Shown here: positions 33,279-45,129 of the stretch, one piece after another
Layout: each line of letters begins with the position of its first letter
Numbering within the stretch: position 1 is the stretch's first letter
NCBI GenBank assembly: GCA_944990035.1
Contig: CALYLX010000082.1
Coordinates: 62,001-126,000 of the forward strand
Source of the DNA: Clitopilus passeckerianus
Lineage: Eukaryota; Basidiomycota; Agaricomycetes; Agaricales; Entolomataceae
Direction: 5' to 3'
DNA: 64,000 nt
Notes under the pieces: model-generated
What the model was told of the DNA's origin: nothing
Seen by the model: only the letters and a program-made list of their open reading frames with translations
The model's database searches: none
Position numbers and translations under genes: made by a program

Positions 33279-35486
33279 ATGGTCTATCAGCTCATCTTCG
33301 CTGCCCTCTTATTCTCAACAAGCACGTGTCATACCATCGGAAACGTTGACTTATACTCCGATGGCCTCGCCAACATCTCAAATTTTAAGCCCGCCCACTT
33401 TGATAACTTCGGTTTAGTGGCTCGGCAAAGCCAATGCTCGAGAGGGCCCGGTGGTTGTAAGTTTCGTCCGTTCTTTTGCTCATCAGGAAAGTAACACCCG
33501 TGTATCTAGCCATCTGCTCCCCAACAATCTGCTGCGGTGCCGGAGAGCGTTGTGTGAGTGAACAAGCCCGATTACGATTCCCAGTTAGAAACGTGACTTA
33601 CTCTTGGAGATCTTCCATAGTGCACGCCAGATTACTGTTGTGGAATTAGTGATAATGTCAGCCCACTCATGTCTCGTCAGCCGAGATTGGGGCTCATTAA
33701 AACGTCATTTTAGTGCGCCACCGTGAGAGGTCAACGCGGGTATGTCAATCTGATATCTCATTTTATGGCCTTTCTGACGTGCTCTAGCTGCTGTCCGCTC
33801 ACGGCCACTACATGCGTAGGTCAACCAGTTCTTGCTGATCGCCCACTCACACATTCCACGTCAGGGCGGTACAACTTGCTGTGTCGCTGGGTATGCTTTC
33901 CCGTCTCATACACAAGCCAAAGCGCGCTAATCACCGTTTGCAGCACCACCTGTTGTCCTTCAGATCCGCTAGGATGTTGTAGAGCTGGTGAGGTTTGCTG
34001 TCCATCGACTTTGACACCATGCTGCCCACCCGGCTCGACATGCTGTGGAAATACTTGTGCGTTCAGCCGTGTTCTCCTTAACGATATGAATGAACCTATA
34101 TTATCTTAGGTTGTCTCGCAGGAGAGACGTGTGAACGCAATGAATGCGTTGATTCCTGTGGGTACTTTGTCACCATCTGCTTCATGTTCTAACCGATTAG
34201 TAGCTATCATCGACGCGAAACGGATCGTGCGCATGGAATACAAGGAAAAGAAAAACGGCTGTGTAAGAACTTTTACTCAAATGCTCCCTGATTGAGTTCA
34301 TCAGTGTTTCAGGTCCTTGTCAACATGTGCAATGGTGACGACTACCTCATATTTGGCCCATGATACTTTTCTTCTGACATATCAACCGTTCACAGGCATG
34401 CGAGGCAAGAATACAATCGAGCTTACTTATGACCACCTGCCGTCCGACAAGGCTAAGAAGGCCAAACGTAATGCTGCTGGGTGCACGGATGGGTATTGCG
34501 CTCGCTTCAAGGTGGCGGGTACCGATAAAACACTGGCCGATTTAAAATACCAGTGTGACGAGGTATTGTTATACATATTGCTTCCATGAAATGCCCTGAT
34601 CGTACCCTAGTTTCCGCCTGCCTCGTCTCAGCAAGGTGGTGGTGTTCTGAGCGCCCTCGAGACCGCGATAAACTGTGTACCCGGGACGCAGAATAGCTGG
34701 CAAGGAGGAAAGTTCAGTTTCCTACGTAGACATAGAAACATCAAAACTGGGGAGAAGTGGATAATTAGTATTGACTGCGACAAGGTCCTTGGTCCAAATA
34801 GCAAACCATGCGCCCAGTACCCTAAGGTCCTTCCACCCCGTGACGTTGTAGACCTTGCCAACGTTACGACTGAAGGTATGTTCTTGCATCTGTGTTGATA
34901 TGGTAGCTAATGCTCGTACTTGTAGACGATTACTTCCCTGGATCTCTGACGCCTGAACCCGCGGATAATTTACTTGTCCTTTCGTTTGGTGACCTCGGCC
35001 CTGGAGAGTAGGTGCATCTGAAAAGTCTAGGTAGTCGAACTAACAATAGTACTTAGGTATACCGCCAATATCAAGATCGTTTCTGGTTCAATCTCTGGTT
35101 CTTACGTCGTTGACAATCTTGGCGATGATCTCGTTGTGTAAGAATCCCTTGTCTGAGTGCATATCTACTGAGAGTTGATGTCTTCAATCCTTTGCAGCCC
35201 TGAAGAAACCGGAGCAACAGCGGGCGAATCGAGATCAGCCCACTTCACAATAGGGTCAGATGGTGAACTGATGGGAGTTGGGATGATCCTTGTCGTGCCG
35301 GATGAGAAAACTAAGGTCGAATGGTCATTCAAGGGGAGAGATCTTTCCCGTAATACGCCCCCCTCCAACGGAGGAGATCCCGGTGCGAGTAACAGTCTGG
35401 GTTCTGCTTCTGCCTTTGGAATAGGACTTCGAATGTGGGAGGTGTTGGTTGGGGGAATCGCGCTTGGGCTCAGACTTGTTGTCTAA
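33279..35486 (+). CDS. Secreted Cys-rich protein with NucA/NucB-like domain and probable GPI anchor
   Basis: Fifteen exons, all phase-consistent, give 487 residues: 33279-33456, 33510-33553, 33621-33656, 33714-33739, 33788-33815, 33865-33890, 33944-34056, 34110-34157, 34204-34262, 34313-34334, 34396-34562, 34611-34875, 34926-35007, 35057-35137, 35198-35486. Residues 1-18 are a signal peptide (MVYQLIFAALLFSTSTCH). Residues 50-160 are a run of CC-containing knots (CSPTICCGAGERC; CCPPGSTCCGN), mostly one per small exon. The domain at about 185-300 has ELTYDHLPSDK, CDEFPPASSQQGG and GTQNSWQGG, the DE-x-P-x-AS and QGG signature of NucA/NucB-type deoxyribonucleases. The C-terminus (GASNSLG, then a hydrophobic tail to LGLRLVV) fits GPI attachment. 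It is probably a cell-surface or wall-associated nuclease-like protein; activity is inferred, not shown. Confidence 0.82.
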
Positions 35487-36029
35487 GTAGCTTAGATGAA
35501 TAGTAGGTACATACTTATTTCCTCCTCGTTATGCAGTAAATCATCCGTGTCGGCTATTCGTTGTGCTTTTATATGAATTTATCTTCTATTTCCTCTTCCC
35601 GCGTTAGCACCCTAGCTTCACCTCCGTTTTCCGATCCATCCAACGCTCGGCCCCTTGATGTAATGCTGAATCGCCTCAGGCTTTTCGAATCTCACAATCT
35701 CTAAGTTCTGGGCCACGCAAAGGCATTACAACTGTGTCTGGCGACAGTCAAGTACCCAAGTTTGAATAGTCCTTAGAAGAGCCCCCTCGTTGACCCTTTC
35801 CATTTCCCCAGTCCTCATTTACAATCGCAATCGCACTGAAGGAGGGGTCAAACATAGCCCCAGTCGCTATCATATAACTGCCAACCATCGACCCGACTGA
35901 CGACATCGGTTCAACGTACTCCATAAACGTCCAAGTACACCGCTGGACTAGCAGCATATACCGGGGGTCATTTATCGTTCTCGACACCATTTCCTGCCAA
36001 TCCCTCCGACAGACCATGAGGATATAGTT
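35487..36029. other. Intergenic stretch without recognised gene
   Basis: 3' flank of the NucA/NucB-like gene. A minus-strand frame at 35748-36032 has no recognisable family. Confidence 0.35.
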
Positions 36030-36160
36030 CATGGGAGAAAAACACGCATTTGACTATGGAATTACTAGACCGGGGATCGAACCGGGCAGCCATCTTAACT
36101 TGACCTCAAGACCACTATACCACATAGGCTAACGAACTATCAGATCTTTTTATATACGAG
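36030..36160 (-). repeat. SINE-like tRNA-derived element, copy B
   Basis: On the minus strand A box TAGCCTATGTGGTATAGTGG and B box CGGTTCGATCCCC are flanked by AGATCTGAT and TTTTTCTCCCA as in copy A (24428-24556). The inner GAGGTCAAG is also shared. Confidence 0.55.
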
Positions 36161-36324
36161 ACGGCCGGCGTTTCGCACCTAGAGCTAAGCCACAATGATA
36201 TATTTTGGCTGAAACAAGCTCCACATCTACAATCGAATCACAAGGCGTGCACTCACATAACCAAGTTCCAAGATACGTCGTGGACAAGTCCCGCGGAACA
36301 AAAAAATGTTCCCCTGGTCCACAC

Positions 36325-36398
36325 CGCAATCCCGGGTGTCGAACCCTGACACCCATAATAATGACATTGTCGCAGTCGTAACTACTAGACTAGATGGT
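36325..36398 (-). repeat. Degenerate tRNA-like sequence, Asp-like
   Basis: The minus strand begins CACCATCTAGTCTAGTAGTTACG and has a strong T arm GTGTCAGGGTTCGACACCC. The terminal CACC/GGTG can pair; the anticodon arm is disturbed. Confidence 0.45.
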
Positions 36399-36599
36399 GT
36401 TAAAAGGGTAGGAAGAAAAGCAAAATATGTTACAGTCCGTAACACTTTAGTCCGTAAAGGGCCGGAAGGGAGCTCGTAGGCGCACGAAGAACGAAAGGCA
36501 GCTCCACACCGTTTGATCCTCCACGCTCCAAATGTCATGACCCTCCCATGTGCATATCGTCTCAACCTCGGCAGAGCCGTATCACGATACGCCGTTCGG

Positions 36600-37420
36600 T
36601 GACAATCATATGCAGCCTTGGCGATGGGCTGTCCAACTAACCCAGGCCAAGTTGAGGATAGAAGGAGAGGAGTTGGGATGAATTTCCTATTTCTTCCAGT
36701 TCGGGATACGAGGATGTGGGTGGAAGTGATGGGAGAAGGGGAAAAGCGACCGCCTGCTTGAAAACCGCGGATTAGCAGGGCGTGGGATACGAGGAATATC
36801 CGCTGCCAGCACGGCCCGTCTGCCGATCCATGAGGAGGAGCAGCAAGGTCAGCATGAGCTCTGCTGTTGATGACGATGGTCAAGACAGTCCTGACGAAGG
36901 AGGGGATAGATCTTCATCAAAGCTGGAGTGGGACCGGTGGGCACATCGCGCAGGTATGCCTCCCACAGAGGCGATGTATCTTCTTCGGCATCTCTTCCAC
37001 CTTCCTTCCCTCCACACACCCTCTTCTGCCTCCAGAACCACGGCGTTGGTAACACGGTTGACCACCGCTCCACCATTCACAACATCATCCAGACCTATTA
37101 TCGAAGCTCGCGATGCGTCAAGAAGGAAGCAGCTATGTATACTGCTCTCTCTCTCCTTCGTCCGCGTAGAGATGCAGCTTAGAAGCCTGGCATCAGACGT
37201 AGATCGGAGGCGTGGATATCTGGCTGAACGAAGTCAACATCACCCAACGGCGAGAAATGAACGTGATGTCACAAATACTGGGATATACCACCAAGTCAAC
37301 AGACTACTTGCGACTGTTTGCAGAAGGGGCCGAGCCAATGGGCAACCTCAGCAGGGGCCTTGCACACAAGACCACTTCGCGGCTCGCCAAGTGGACCATT
37401 GACATTCCGCCGTTTAGTCC
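36600..37420 (+). repeat. Decayed duplication, copy 1 (paired with 39.3-40.3 kb)
   Basis: Stretches such as GAAGGAGGGGATAGATCTTCATC near 36895 and GTCAACATCACCCAACGGCGAGAAA at 37225-37250 recur at about 39575-39600 and 40167-40190. A 206-codon frame at 36782-37402 is not kept in the other copy, so it is not called as a gene. Confidence 0.5.
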
Positions 37421-37932
37421 GGTCTCTCATCGCTTCGGCTTCCTCCCTAGACCCTACAACTCCATATCTTTCATCTATTGCTATCTGCTGTTTTATCTCC
37501 ATCCACATAGATAACTCGGCTTCGTGTTGTTAAGCCTGTCTCCGACGCCACGATATCTGCTAGAGGTCATCTTGGCTTTCTCAGACAAGATGATAGCTTG
37601 GATGCTCGAAACCTGAACTATTTCGACTTTGGTGGTTCTCATTCTTTACGGAGCTGGATCATATGACTTCCTCAGCTGTTGGTCTGGGCGGAAATACATT
37701 GACGGGTTTGATAAACCTCTCCTAGAACAGGGTCTCGACATGATGCATGCTCACTGGTTTCCATTGCACGGAGGCGGTATCCCTGAGTTAGGCCAAATAT
37801 GGTATCATTGCCTACGATAGAAGAGATATTCCCGTAGGACTCGGCACCCTCATAAAATACGGCGAGTTCGTTGTATCGACAAGTCATCCTCATTCACTTC
37901 GGAATACGCACCGCGCCTATTCACACATACCA

Positions 37933-38836
37933 ATGCGTTCTTTCAATCTATTCCTGCTGGTACTGGCGGCGACTGCGTACCCGTCTGTAGCTCTTCCGGC
38001 TGCAGATGTATTGGGCAACACTGCCAATCTCGCATCGCTGGCCAACTCTCAGATCGTGCCAACTCCAAAGCTTGGCCCACGTCAATTCGGCGGTTTTGAC
38101 TCCTTTACAAAGAAAGCTAAAGCAGTAGCTGAATGTGTTGTGAACACGTCCGAGGAGACTGATCGGCTAACAGTACGAAGTCTAGTGATTACCGATGTGG
38201 TGGAATAGCGCTGATCAGGTATAGCAGAAAGACCTACTCAAAACTTTGGAGCAGCACCCAGCTTTTGCGCCTCTAGTTAAAGACTTGGTAACGTCTTTGC
38301 ATATATCTGGACACATTCAGAGTGTATGACGACGTTGTTTTATTGCACCAACAGAAGGAGATAGCTGACGCGGAGAATGAGATAGAGTCTATCGTTCAGG
38401 GGTTTATAAAGGGCAATGTACTGTGCCGTTTGTCGAAATGTCCATTGCGGTATTACTGATCTTGATTTCATATTGTCTGGCGTTTTTCCGACACAATAGA
38501 CATCACTTGGAGGGCTTAAAGATATCGTGACGAATTCACTTTCTAGGAACTTGGTAATGTACACCTTTTGATATATTCAAGCGCAGTATAACTGATATCA
38601 CTGGCATTTACCAATAGAAATTGGCGACACTATCTTCTCGCTTTGCCGATATTTCCAAAGTTTTGCTCCTAGATGACCCAGAAAAGCTCGGGAAATTCGT
38701 CGGTGACAGCCAGAAGGTAATATATCACTCTGAAATATCAAGGGTGCAACTGACGAAGCTCATTTAGAAGTTGAACGAACTGGTCGCTTTCTCCAATGAA
38801 ACTACCACTTGCGTGAAAGGTGCCATCGCAGGCTAA
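37933..38836 (+). CDS. Small secreted protein, unknown
   Basis: Six exons, all in phase 0 (37933-38172, 38225-38287, 38355-38417, 38500-38553, 38618-38716, 38768-38836), give 195 residues. MRSFNLFLLVLAATAYPSVA is a signal peptide. After a Pro-Arg-containing linker (VPTPKLGPRQF) the rest is predicted mostly helical (SFTKKAKAVAEC, EIADAENEIESIVQ, LATLSSRFADISKVLLL), with two Cys that could pair (near residues 75 and 188). Splitting of every exon between complete codons is notable. The helical secreted layout recalls fungal surface-binding small secreted proteins, but no family signature is recognised. Confidence 0.7.
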
Positions 38837-39249
38837 GGTTTTCAAGAAACCACTGCAATGATCGACATTATGCTTGAAACGCTATCCCTCTGCAAGATCG
38901 AATTATGTTCTATCGGCCTTCTGTAATTACATAGTTTATTGAGTAAATGTAATGTCGCTCAATCCAAACTGAGGTGCCAGCGAGACGTGGGACCAAGGGG
39001 TTCGAAACGGAGGGTTGTCGCCTATAGGCGCCTGTACGATTCAAGTCTGAACAGCGGGCCTAGAGGGTCCACCCCTTTCCACTTTCCGGTCCCGACTCGT
39101 CGACCTTCCCGACACGACCGACTCAAACCCGTATCGTCTCAACGACAGAGCCATATCACCTAGCGTATCGACCCAAGCTAGGGAGTTCCCGTTGAGCTCC
39201 TACATCTCGATGTCTCGACGCTGGTGCAAGGTCAACGTCGACGAGGATT
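38837..39249. other. 3' flank of the small secreted protein gene
   Basis: No gene or repeat recognised. Confidence 0.35.
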
Positions 39250-40900
39250 CAGATGTAGTACTGGCGATGAAGTGCGTGACTAAAACCAGGTGTGGTCGAG
39301 GATAGGAGGACATGAGCGAACTCGCGATAGACCCCAACGTCTAAGGGGTCGGGGATGGAGGATGCGGGTGCAGGTAATGGCTGGGTTGGGGAGAGGGGAC
39401 AGAAGCAGCCGTTTGCTTGAAAATCGGGAAGCGATAGGGCAGCTGGGGTACAACGAGCATCCAGCGCCTGTAGGTTCGTCTGCTGATCCGTGCCGAGGAG
39501 GAGTAGAGGTCGTGTCAGCTCCTGCTTCTTCTGCTGTGCCTATCGATGGCGACAGCCAGTGCATTTCCGACGAAGGATGGGATGGGTCTTCATCGACGTT
39601 GGGCTGGTGAGGATAGGGCCGAGGTACACACCCCGCAGAGCCAGTGTCTTCTTCGGCTCCTCCCCCCCTTCTTTACGCCGTCTCTTCTCGCTCTCAGGAC
39701 ACCGAGGTCGCTGAGGTTGCTGGCCGTCCACATTTTCACCAAGGACCAGCGTCTAATCTCTGGAACGCAACCGAGCACAGGTTCTAGCAGCAGTGAATGT
39801 ATCAGAGAGAAAGCAGTCATCGACCAGAGTACTTTCGGGTTGTACGTCAGTCGTTCGACTGGGAGTGAAGAGAGTAGTCCATATGACGAAGATGTCGACA
39901 GCACATGTCTAGGGTGGGTTGCAGGATAAAGGACAGCGCGGATTTCTGCCGTTGTTGAGGATTCCTATGATGCAGATGCAGCATTTCGGGTAGCGATGGG
40001 GGATGGCTTCATGACTGCTCATTCCAGTTCGCCAGCGTCCACCTCGGTATAACCTCTTATGTGTGCTGCCCTCTTTTGTCCATTCGTGTAGATATACAGC
40101 TCGGACGTTTGGCGCACACCTAAGAAGTTTGGCTCCTGGAGGCGCAAATACCTGCCTGGGCAAGGTCAACATCACCCAGCGACGAGAAACCAACGTGATC
40201 CCACATACCATCCTTGACAATCCGAAGACATCTTTAGCTGCTGAATCATCTGCCGCCGCACGCGTGGTAGGCATGGTTGCCAGACGAGAGTGAGTATGGT
40301 TTGGTGTGGACCATCCATGGACGAAGGGACCTGACCGATCTCGGGGTCAGCACACGCCCACTTGTAGGAATCTCTCAAAGAACGACATATCCTCAGAGCC
40401 TTCTACATCCAAGTGTTCCATTTGCTCCTGAAAATAAGATGTTGGAGGGATGTGGTTTCCGAATCATTCTTGAGGCATTGAGGCGCAGAACCGCCGACCA
40501 CCGACCAGAAGCCTACCCCAACACCTGAACAGGAAGATCAACATCACCAACTTTTCCCAAAACTGCGCCAAAGTCATACCTGGGCCACCAGGTGCGAATT
40601 TGCCAACCGCTCCTTTAATCCACAAAGTCGTCCCGTCCCATACAAATTCTCTCAGCGAGTCGTCGAGCCTACGTTGCCAACGTCAGCTTCGACTCAATCC
40701 GCCACCCAGCTTAACACCCATACCAGTCAAATGAATCACATCTATCTCATCCTCTCTACCCTCCCAAGAGACAAGGTCCAGATCCCCATCGGCTTACTTT
40801 CTGAGGGAGATGGCTAGGTCTAGCGGCGATGACGGACAGAGAAAGAATCAATTCCGAGATCCGACGGACACTTCTGGTTCAAGATCACAATTGCATAATT
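39250..40900 (+). repeat. Dispersed composite repeat, unit 4, with duplication copy 2
   Basis: The first kilobase is the partner of 36600-37420. It continues into module 4 (40420-40620, AACATCACCAACTTTTCCC), module 5 (40670-40760, CCCAGCTTAACACCCATACC) and module 6 (40825-40895, AATTCCGAGATCCGACGG), followed 150 bp later by tRNA-like sequences, the same order as units 1-3. Confidence 0.55.
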
Positions 40901-41049
40901 CCAAGTCAGCACGTCGACCATCCTCTCCTAGCGAACGTCACTAGTACCAAGGACCTCAAATCCACCAAACTAGCTTTCTAGCTGACGTTGCCAGCTAGAG
41001 TATCTGACTCAAGCTCTACCTAAAACAAAACTGAAACTGAAGAATCCTC

Positions 41050-41113
41050 GGTGGCATCGTCGGGAGTCGAACCTGCACTGGTCGAAGCTGATATGCTAAA
41101 GCCGTCACTAGAC
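41050..41113 (-). repeat. Degenerate tRNA-like sequence
   Basis: The minus strand carries GGCTTTAGCATATCAG (A-box-like) and B box AGGTTCGACTCCC, directly downstream of repeat unit 4. Confidence 0.4.
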
Positions 41114-41247
41114 ATATCAAGAGCTTTGAACATATACTGCCACGAATTAATATGCAACGCCTTTTCCAGAACAATTTCCCTTCTAGCGGCTACTGTACGT
41201 ACACAAGCAGAAAAGGATATCATTCATACCATCATTCTAACGCTAAC

Positions 41248-41310
41248 CACTGGAGTCGAACGCAGATACAGCTACTCAGTCAGCCTGAGGTAGCTATCCG
41301 AGGAGCCAGT
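41248..41310 (-). repeat. Degenerate tRNA-like sequence
   Basis: Only a B-box-like GCGTTCGACTCCAG on the minus strand is clear; a further decayed relative (GGGAGTGGAACATGG) lies near 41448. Confidence 0.3.
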
Positions 41311-41876
41311 ATGTCAAGCTAACGATTGGATGACCCTGCTTGGGACGATAACGAGAAGTTCACCTGTTCAATTTAGTCCGAAGGTCGTATCACTCTCACG
41401 AGAAGAAGAAGCAAAGATGTAGTCCATCTCAAATAATGCCAATCCAGGGAGTGGAACATGGAGGGTACATACAGCTTTATCGCGGAATAAAGTCCTCTCC
41501 ACTGGACTGAAGCATCCCACGAAAACTCGCCGTATATCATCTGGCAGGTCAAGTAAAATGCTCTTTCTCACGCATTTGCTCGCTGCAGCCGAACTCTACT
41601 ATTCGCTGTTGAGTTCAGTTCAATTAACAGATGCCAAAACGCCACCGACCCGAATAAGATCCTTGCTGGTAGACACCTCACACCACTATCGGGGCTGCGG
41701 CCAGAACCTCTCAGTTGTATGATAGAATCACGCTAAAGAGATGCAGCCGTCAACATCGGCACGATATACAATATATGTCACATTTAGAATCGGGGGTTGG
41801 AAATTTGAATATGAACCAAGAACAAAACTAGAAATAGCGGAGAGTAACTGAACACGGTTTGAAGCTAAATCTGTGC

Positions 41877-42934
41877 CTAAGCACCCAAAGCGGCACGAAG
41901 ATGAACCGAAAGGTGGACTTTGATGACCGCAATAATGTCGACCAGGCCCAGATCCTTCACTTTTGCAACAACGCTAGTGGTAAGAAGAGCGCTAAACTTG
42001 ACATCGAGGTCGGAGACTTGGCCGAACGCAGTCTTGAGGAAGACCGAGATTGTGACACTGTGGTCGCAAGGAAGAAGCGGTATCATAATCAGTTTGTGTC
42101 TTCGGATACATACGATCGGTGATGACAGCTTACTTGATTTGGATGACAACCTCGAGAAGAACCTTCACGTTTTGCTTGCCGCAACCTTTGACTGCAGTGT
42201 GCAAGGACACGACGATTTCCTAGGGAAGAGGAGAAGAGTGAGCCCGAAAACATCGCTGAGGATGACAAATTGAGGAATCTCACGATGAATATGTCCACAA
42301 ACACCTTAACATCGACGTTCTTAGGACCCTTGCATCCCTTAACCTTGCCGATACCAGCCTTGATAATCACATCGATCTTGACGACGAGGTCGATGAGGAC
42401 CTTAATATCAGCTTTAGACTTGACGGCATTCTCTATAGTATGGAGATATCAATTAGCGAAGTTCCCTTAAGATTGGAGTGGCTCACCGATAAGTTTGATC
42501 TGGGCCTTGATCTGAACTTGAATGTCGACGATGATCTCAGCAAGCGCCTTGCCCCCTCCGTGACCGTCTTTGCCGTGACCATCGTCGTGGCAGCGGTCTT
42601 TGTCCTTGCCATGACCATCACCGCGGCAGTGGTCTTTGTCTTTGTCCTTACCATGCCCATCGTCGTGGCAGCGATCCTTGTCTTTCCCATGATCATCCCC
42701 GCGGCAGTGGTCTTTGTCTTTGCCATGGCCATGATCATCGTCATCATGCCCGTGGCCGTGGCCACCACATTTATCATCAGTACGAGTGAGCACAACGTCG
42801 CGAGCAGCCCACTCAGTCAATTGGACGCCTGGAGCAGCGCGAGCCACAAGAGCCGTGTTGCCTCCAGGTAAGGGAGATGCAATGGCAGCGAGAGCGGCTG
42901 CAGCTACGACGAAGAGAGATTTGAAAGCAACCAT
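41877..42934 (-). CDS. Secreted protein with His/Asp/Lys/Cys tandem repeats, possible metal binder
   Basis: Four exons (42934-42487, 42432-42284, 42219-42134, 42057-41877) with agreeing phases give 287 residues. MVAFKSLFVVAAAALAAIAS is a signal peptide. Residues about 55-125 are imperfect 12-14-residue repeats, such as GKDKDRCHDDGH and GKDKDKDHCRGDGH, rich in His, Asp and Cys, preceded by HGHGHDDDDHGHG. The C-terminal 160 residues are repetitive amphipathic Val/Ile/Lys helices (EIIVDIQVQIKAQIKLI; VLIDLVVKIDVIIKAGI; KVKDLGLVDIIAVIKVHL) with two further Cys (KGCKGPKN, KGCGKQN). Composition suggests binding of divalent metals at the cell surface; this is inference. The repeat array is long enough to vary in length between strains. 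Confidence 0.8.
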
Positions 42935-43016
42935 GATGATGGAGTTTGTACTTCAGGACACGGTAGAGAGACAGATACGACTGGATGTCGATAGGAATTG
43001 TCAGTGGGCATGGGCT

Positions 43017-43028
43017 TGTATTTATGCA
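43017..43028 (-). promoter_or_regulatory. TATA-like element
   Basis: GCATAAATACA on the minus strand about 90 bp upstream of the ATG at 42934; a likely core promoter by position and sequence. Confidence 0.4.
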
Positions 43029-43039
43029 GTTCGGTCAAG

Positions 43040-45050
43040 GCCTGAATTCTTTCAGCTGAAAGAATATGTTGTTTGGTTGTAATTGTGACTGGCGTTCGTA
43101 AATTTCAGTCGTGCTTTCGGGGGGTATTGGTTTAGGGGCAACGATGTGTATAGTGCGCCTTTTGAGGTGTTTATTCCCAGTAAATCTTGCTTGGCAAAAG
43201 CTCTGAACTTGCCTGAAGGCACGCCATAATCCAGAATCATCCCTCGTGGCGGTACAAGCTCCTCCATCTCTGGGATCACACAAAAGAATTCCTAGTGTCA
43301 CCATCGACTTCGGTCCCTGTACATTCCAGGTTCAAAATAATTATACCAGAGGGTGCCAGATAGACGATGGTGAATGCTGCATGAACACAATCGGGCTCAT
43401 TTCAAGCGTCAAATATCCCCGATGTATGTTCGAATTTCAGATAGGAAATCTCACATGATGGCTATCCTCTCCTATGATGAACGTGTATGAAGCCATGATA
43501 AGAGAAAAACCTGCAGTCGAGTTCAATGAGGCAGGGGTCAGGCACAGGAAGCTTGGGGGAGTCTCCAGGAGTCCCAAAATGCGTCTTCTGAGATGTGTTC
43601 GTCGTAGGATCTCTTGGCATAAGCCTGAATATTATTGGGATCCGGTTTAAAACCTGAGAGACAGTGGGAGGATACAAACGTCGCATAGTGAATCTCGAGA
43701 GAGATCCCCTTTCGTGCGTAAAACCGACGTAGAAAGTCTCCAGAGCTAGCCCCCACCCAGCTCGCGCTGTTTCCGCCGACAGCATTCACTCTAGCACCCA
43801 AAAAGTGAGTAGTAAACGCCGCATGAGAATCCAGTTTGTCGCAAGTGTATCAAATAGGAGGTATTTCGGTGGCTACCCGCGAAATCACCGAGGTGTATTC
43901 GGATTTCAATGAACAGACCCTGGTCTGACGAGGAGGGCCCTGCCAAGATGGAACCTAACAAAGCCACAGTAAGGAAAACATTCAAAAAAGTTCGATGGGG
44001 CAATCGAAGGCGCACGAAGCTGAAATGCGGCTCCAGGAGTCGTTGTTGTTAAACTCAACGTCTTGCGATCAAGCTATTTCGACAATAATGACGCGGCCAA
44101 TACTGAGGGATCTGCAAGTAGGGCAATGCCTTGATTCATGTCCCTGAAAATCCGGATTTAATCTCAAGATTTCCGATGATTTGAAGTATTCCTGATACAT
44201 CCTTTGACATGTTCTCTAAATCATGACTTGGTTTGAGGGTTATTAAAGACGAAGTTCTCAGGTATATCAGTTAGGATATAAGAGACTGCCACTTTAGGAG
44301 AAATGAAACCCCTGAACGCAGTAGCCTGAAGTACCAGAAACTTCGAGTACAATCTGTCAGTCACTGGAGGATGTATGCCCAGATTGTTGGATGATACCGA
44401 TGGCCATGGCCATCCGGGGAGTACATCATATACTTGCATTCTCAGGTTCCGCTATTTTATAATTGCATTCAAGTTGGTGTACCACATATCAGCCAGAAGG
44501 TACGAGTAATTCAGAACCACTACCCGTACCCGGATTTAATTTAGATGTTCTTCGACATCTGCTTGCGTTGAATTGGATTTGCAAAGATGAATGACACACG
44601 AGGAAAAGACAGCCAAGTGATCTCGCTGCATGATACATGGGGATAAGACCAATCGAGTAACACAATTCGAGGCTCCCGGACATTTCAATCGGATAGTGTC
44701 AACTAACTCGTCCTATGACAGTGGTTTGGATCGGGAAGGTAAACGAGCTTTTGCGAAAGACAGGTGAATGTAAAACTGGGAAGTCGAGTCCGGATAGCAT
44801 GGTATGGCTACCAGTACTATCTCTCTCCCCCTCTGAGCATCGTATATTACCGGGTGGAAAAATGTGCCGACCACCGAAGACGCTAGTATTAGACCCCTCG
44901 TCTCATCAATCTGCCAGTGGTACTCCCCTTTACTTTGGTGCCGTCGAGCCTGAATGAACAGAAAGTTGAAGGTCGAAGAATATGTGATTCACAACGGCCT
45001 TGTGAGCAGAACGTGCAACCAAAAAGAAGTACACGATTTCAACTTTTTAT
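43040..45050. other. Gene-poor stretch with possible gene relics
   Basis: Minus-strand frames look weakly protein-like but could not be joined or assigned: 43052-43279 (GMILDYGVPSGKFRAFAKQD), 43538-43801 (DFLRRFYARKGISLEIHYAT; ISEDAFWDSWRLP) and 44221-44439 with an ATG (MQVYDVLPGWPWPS). They may be exons of a decayed gene. Confidence 0.3.
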
Positions 45051-45056
45051 GGTGAC

Positions 45057-45128
45057 ACTACTGAGAATCGAACCCAGATAGCACCGCAGTTGTGGAAAAC
45101 TGAACCCATTATACCAATATGAGGCAGA
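45057..45128 (-). repeat. tRNA-like sequence, Trp(CCA)-like loop
   Basis: The minus strand has ATTGGTATAATGGGTTCAG, a four-pair anticodon stem around TTCCACA and a five-pair T arm CTGGG-TTCGATT-CTCAG. The acceptor strands GCCTCAT and TAGTGTC pair poorly. Confidence 0.45.
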
Positions 45129-45129
45129 G

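Noticed and set aside
36782..37402. A 206-codon plus-strand frame
   Set aside because: The homologous sequence at 39.3-40.3 kb has stops in this frame, so it is not kept as coding.
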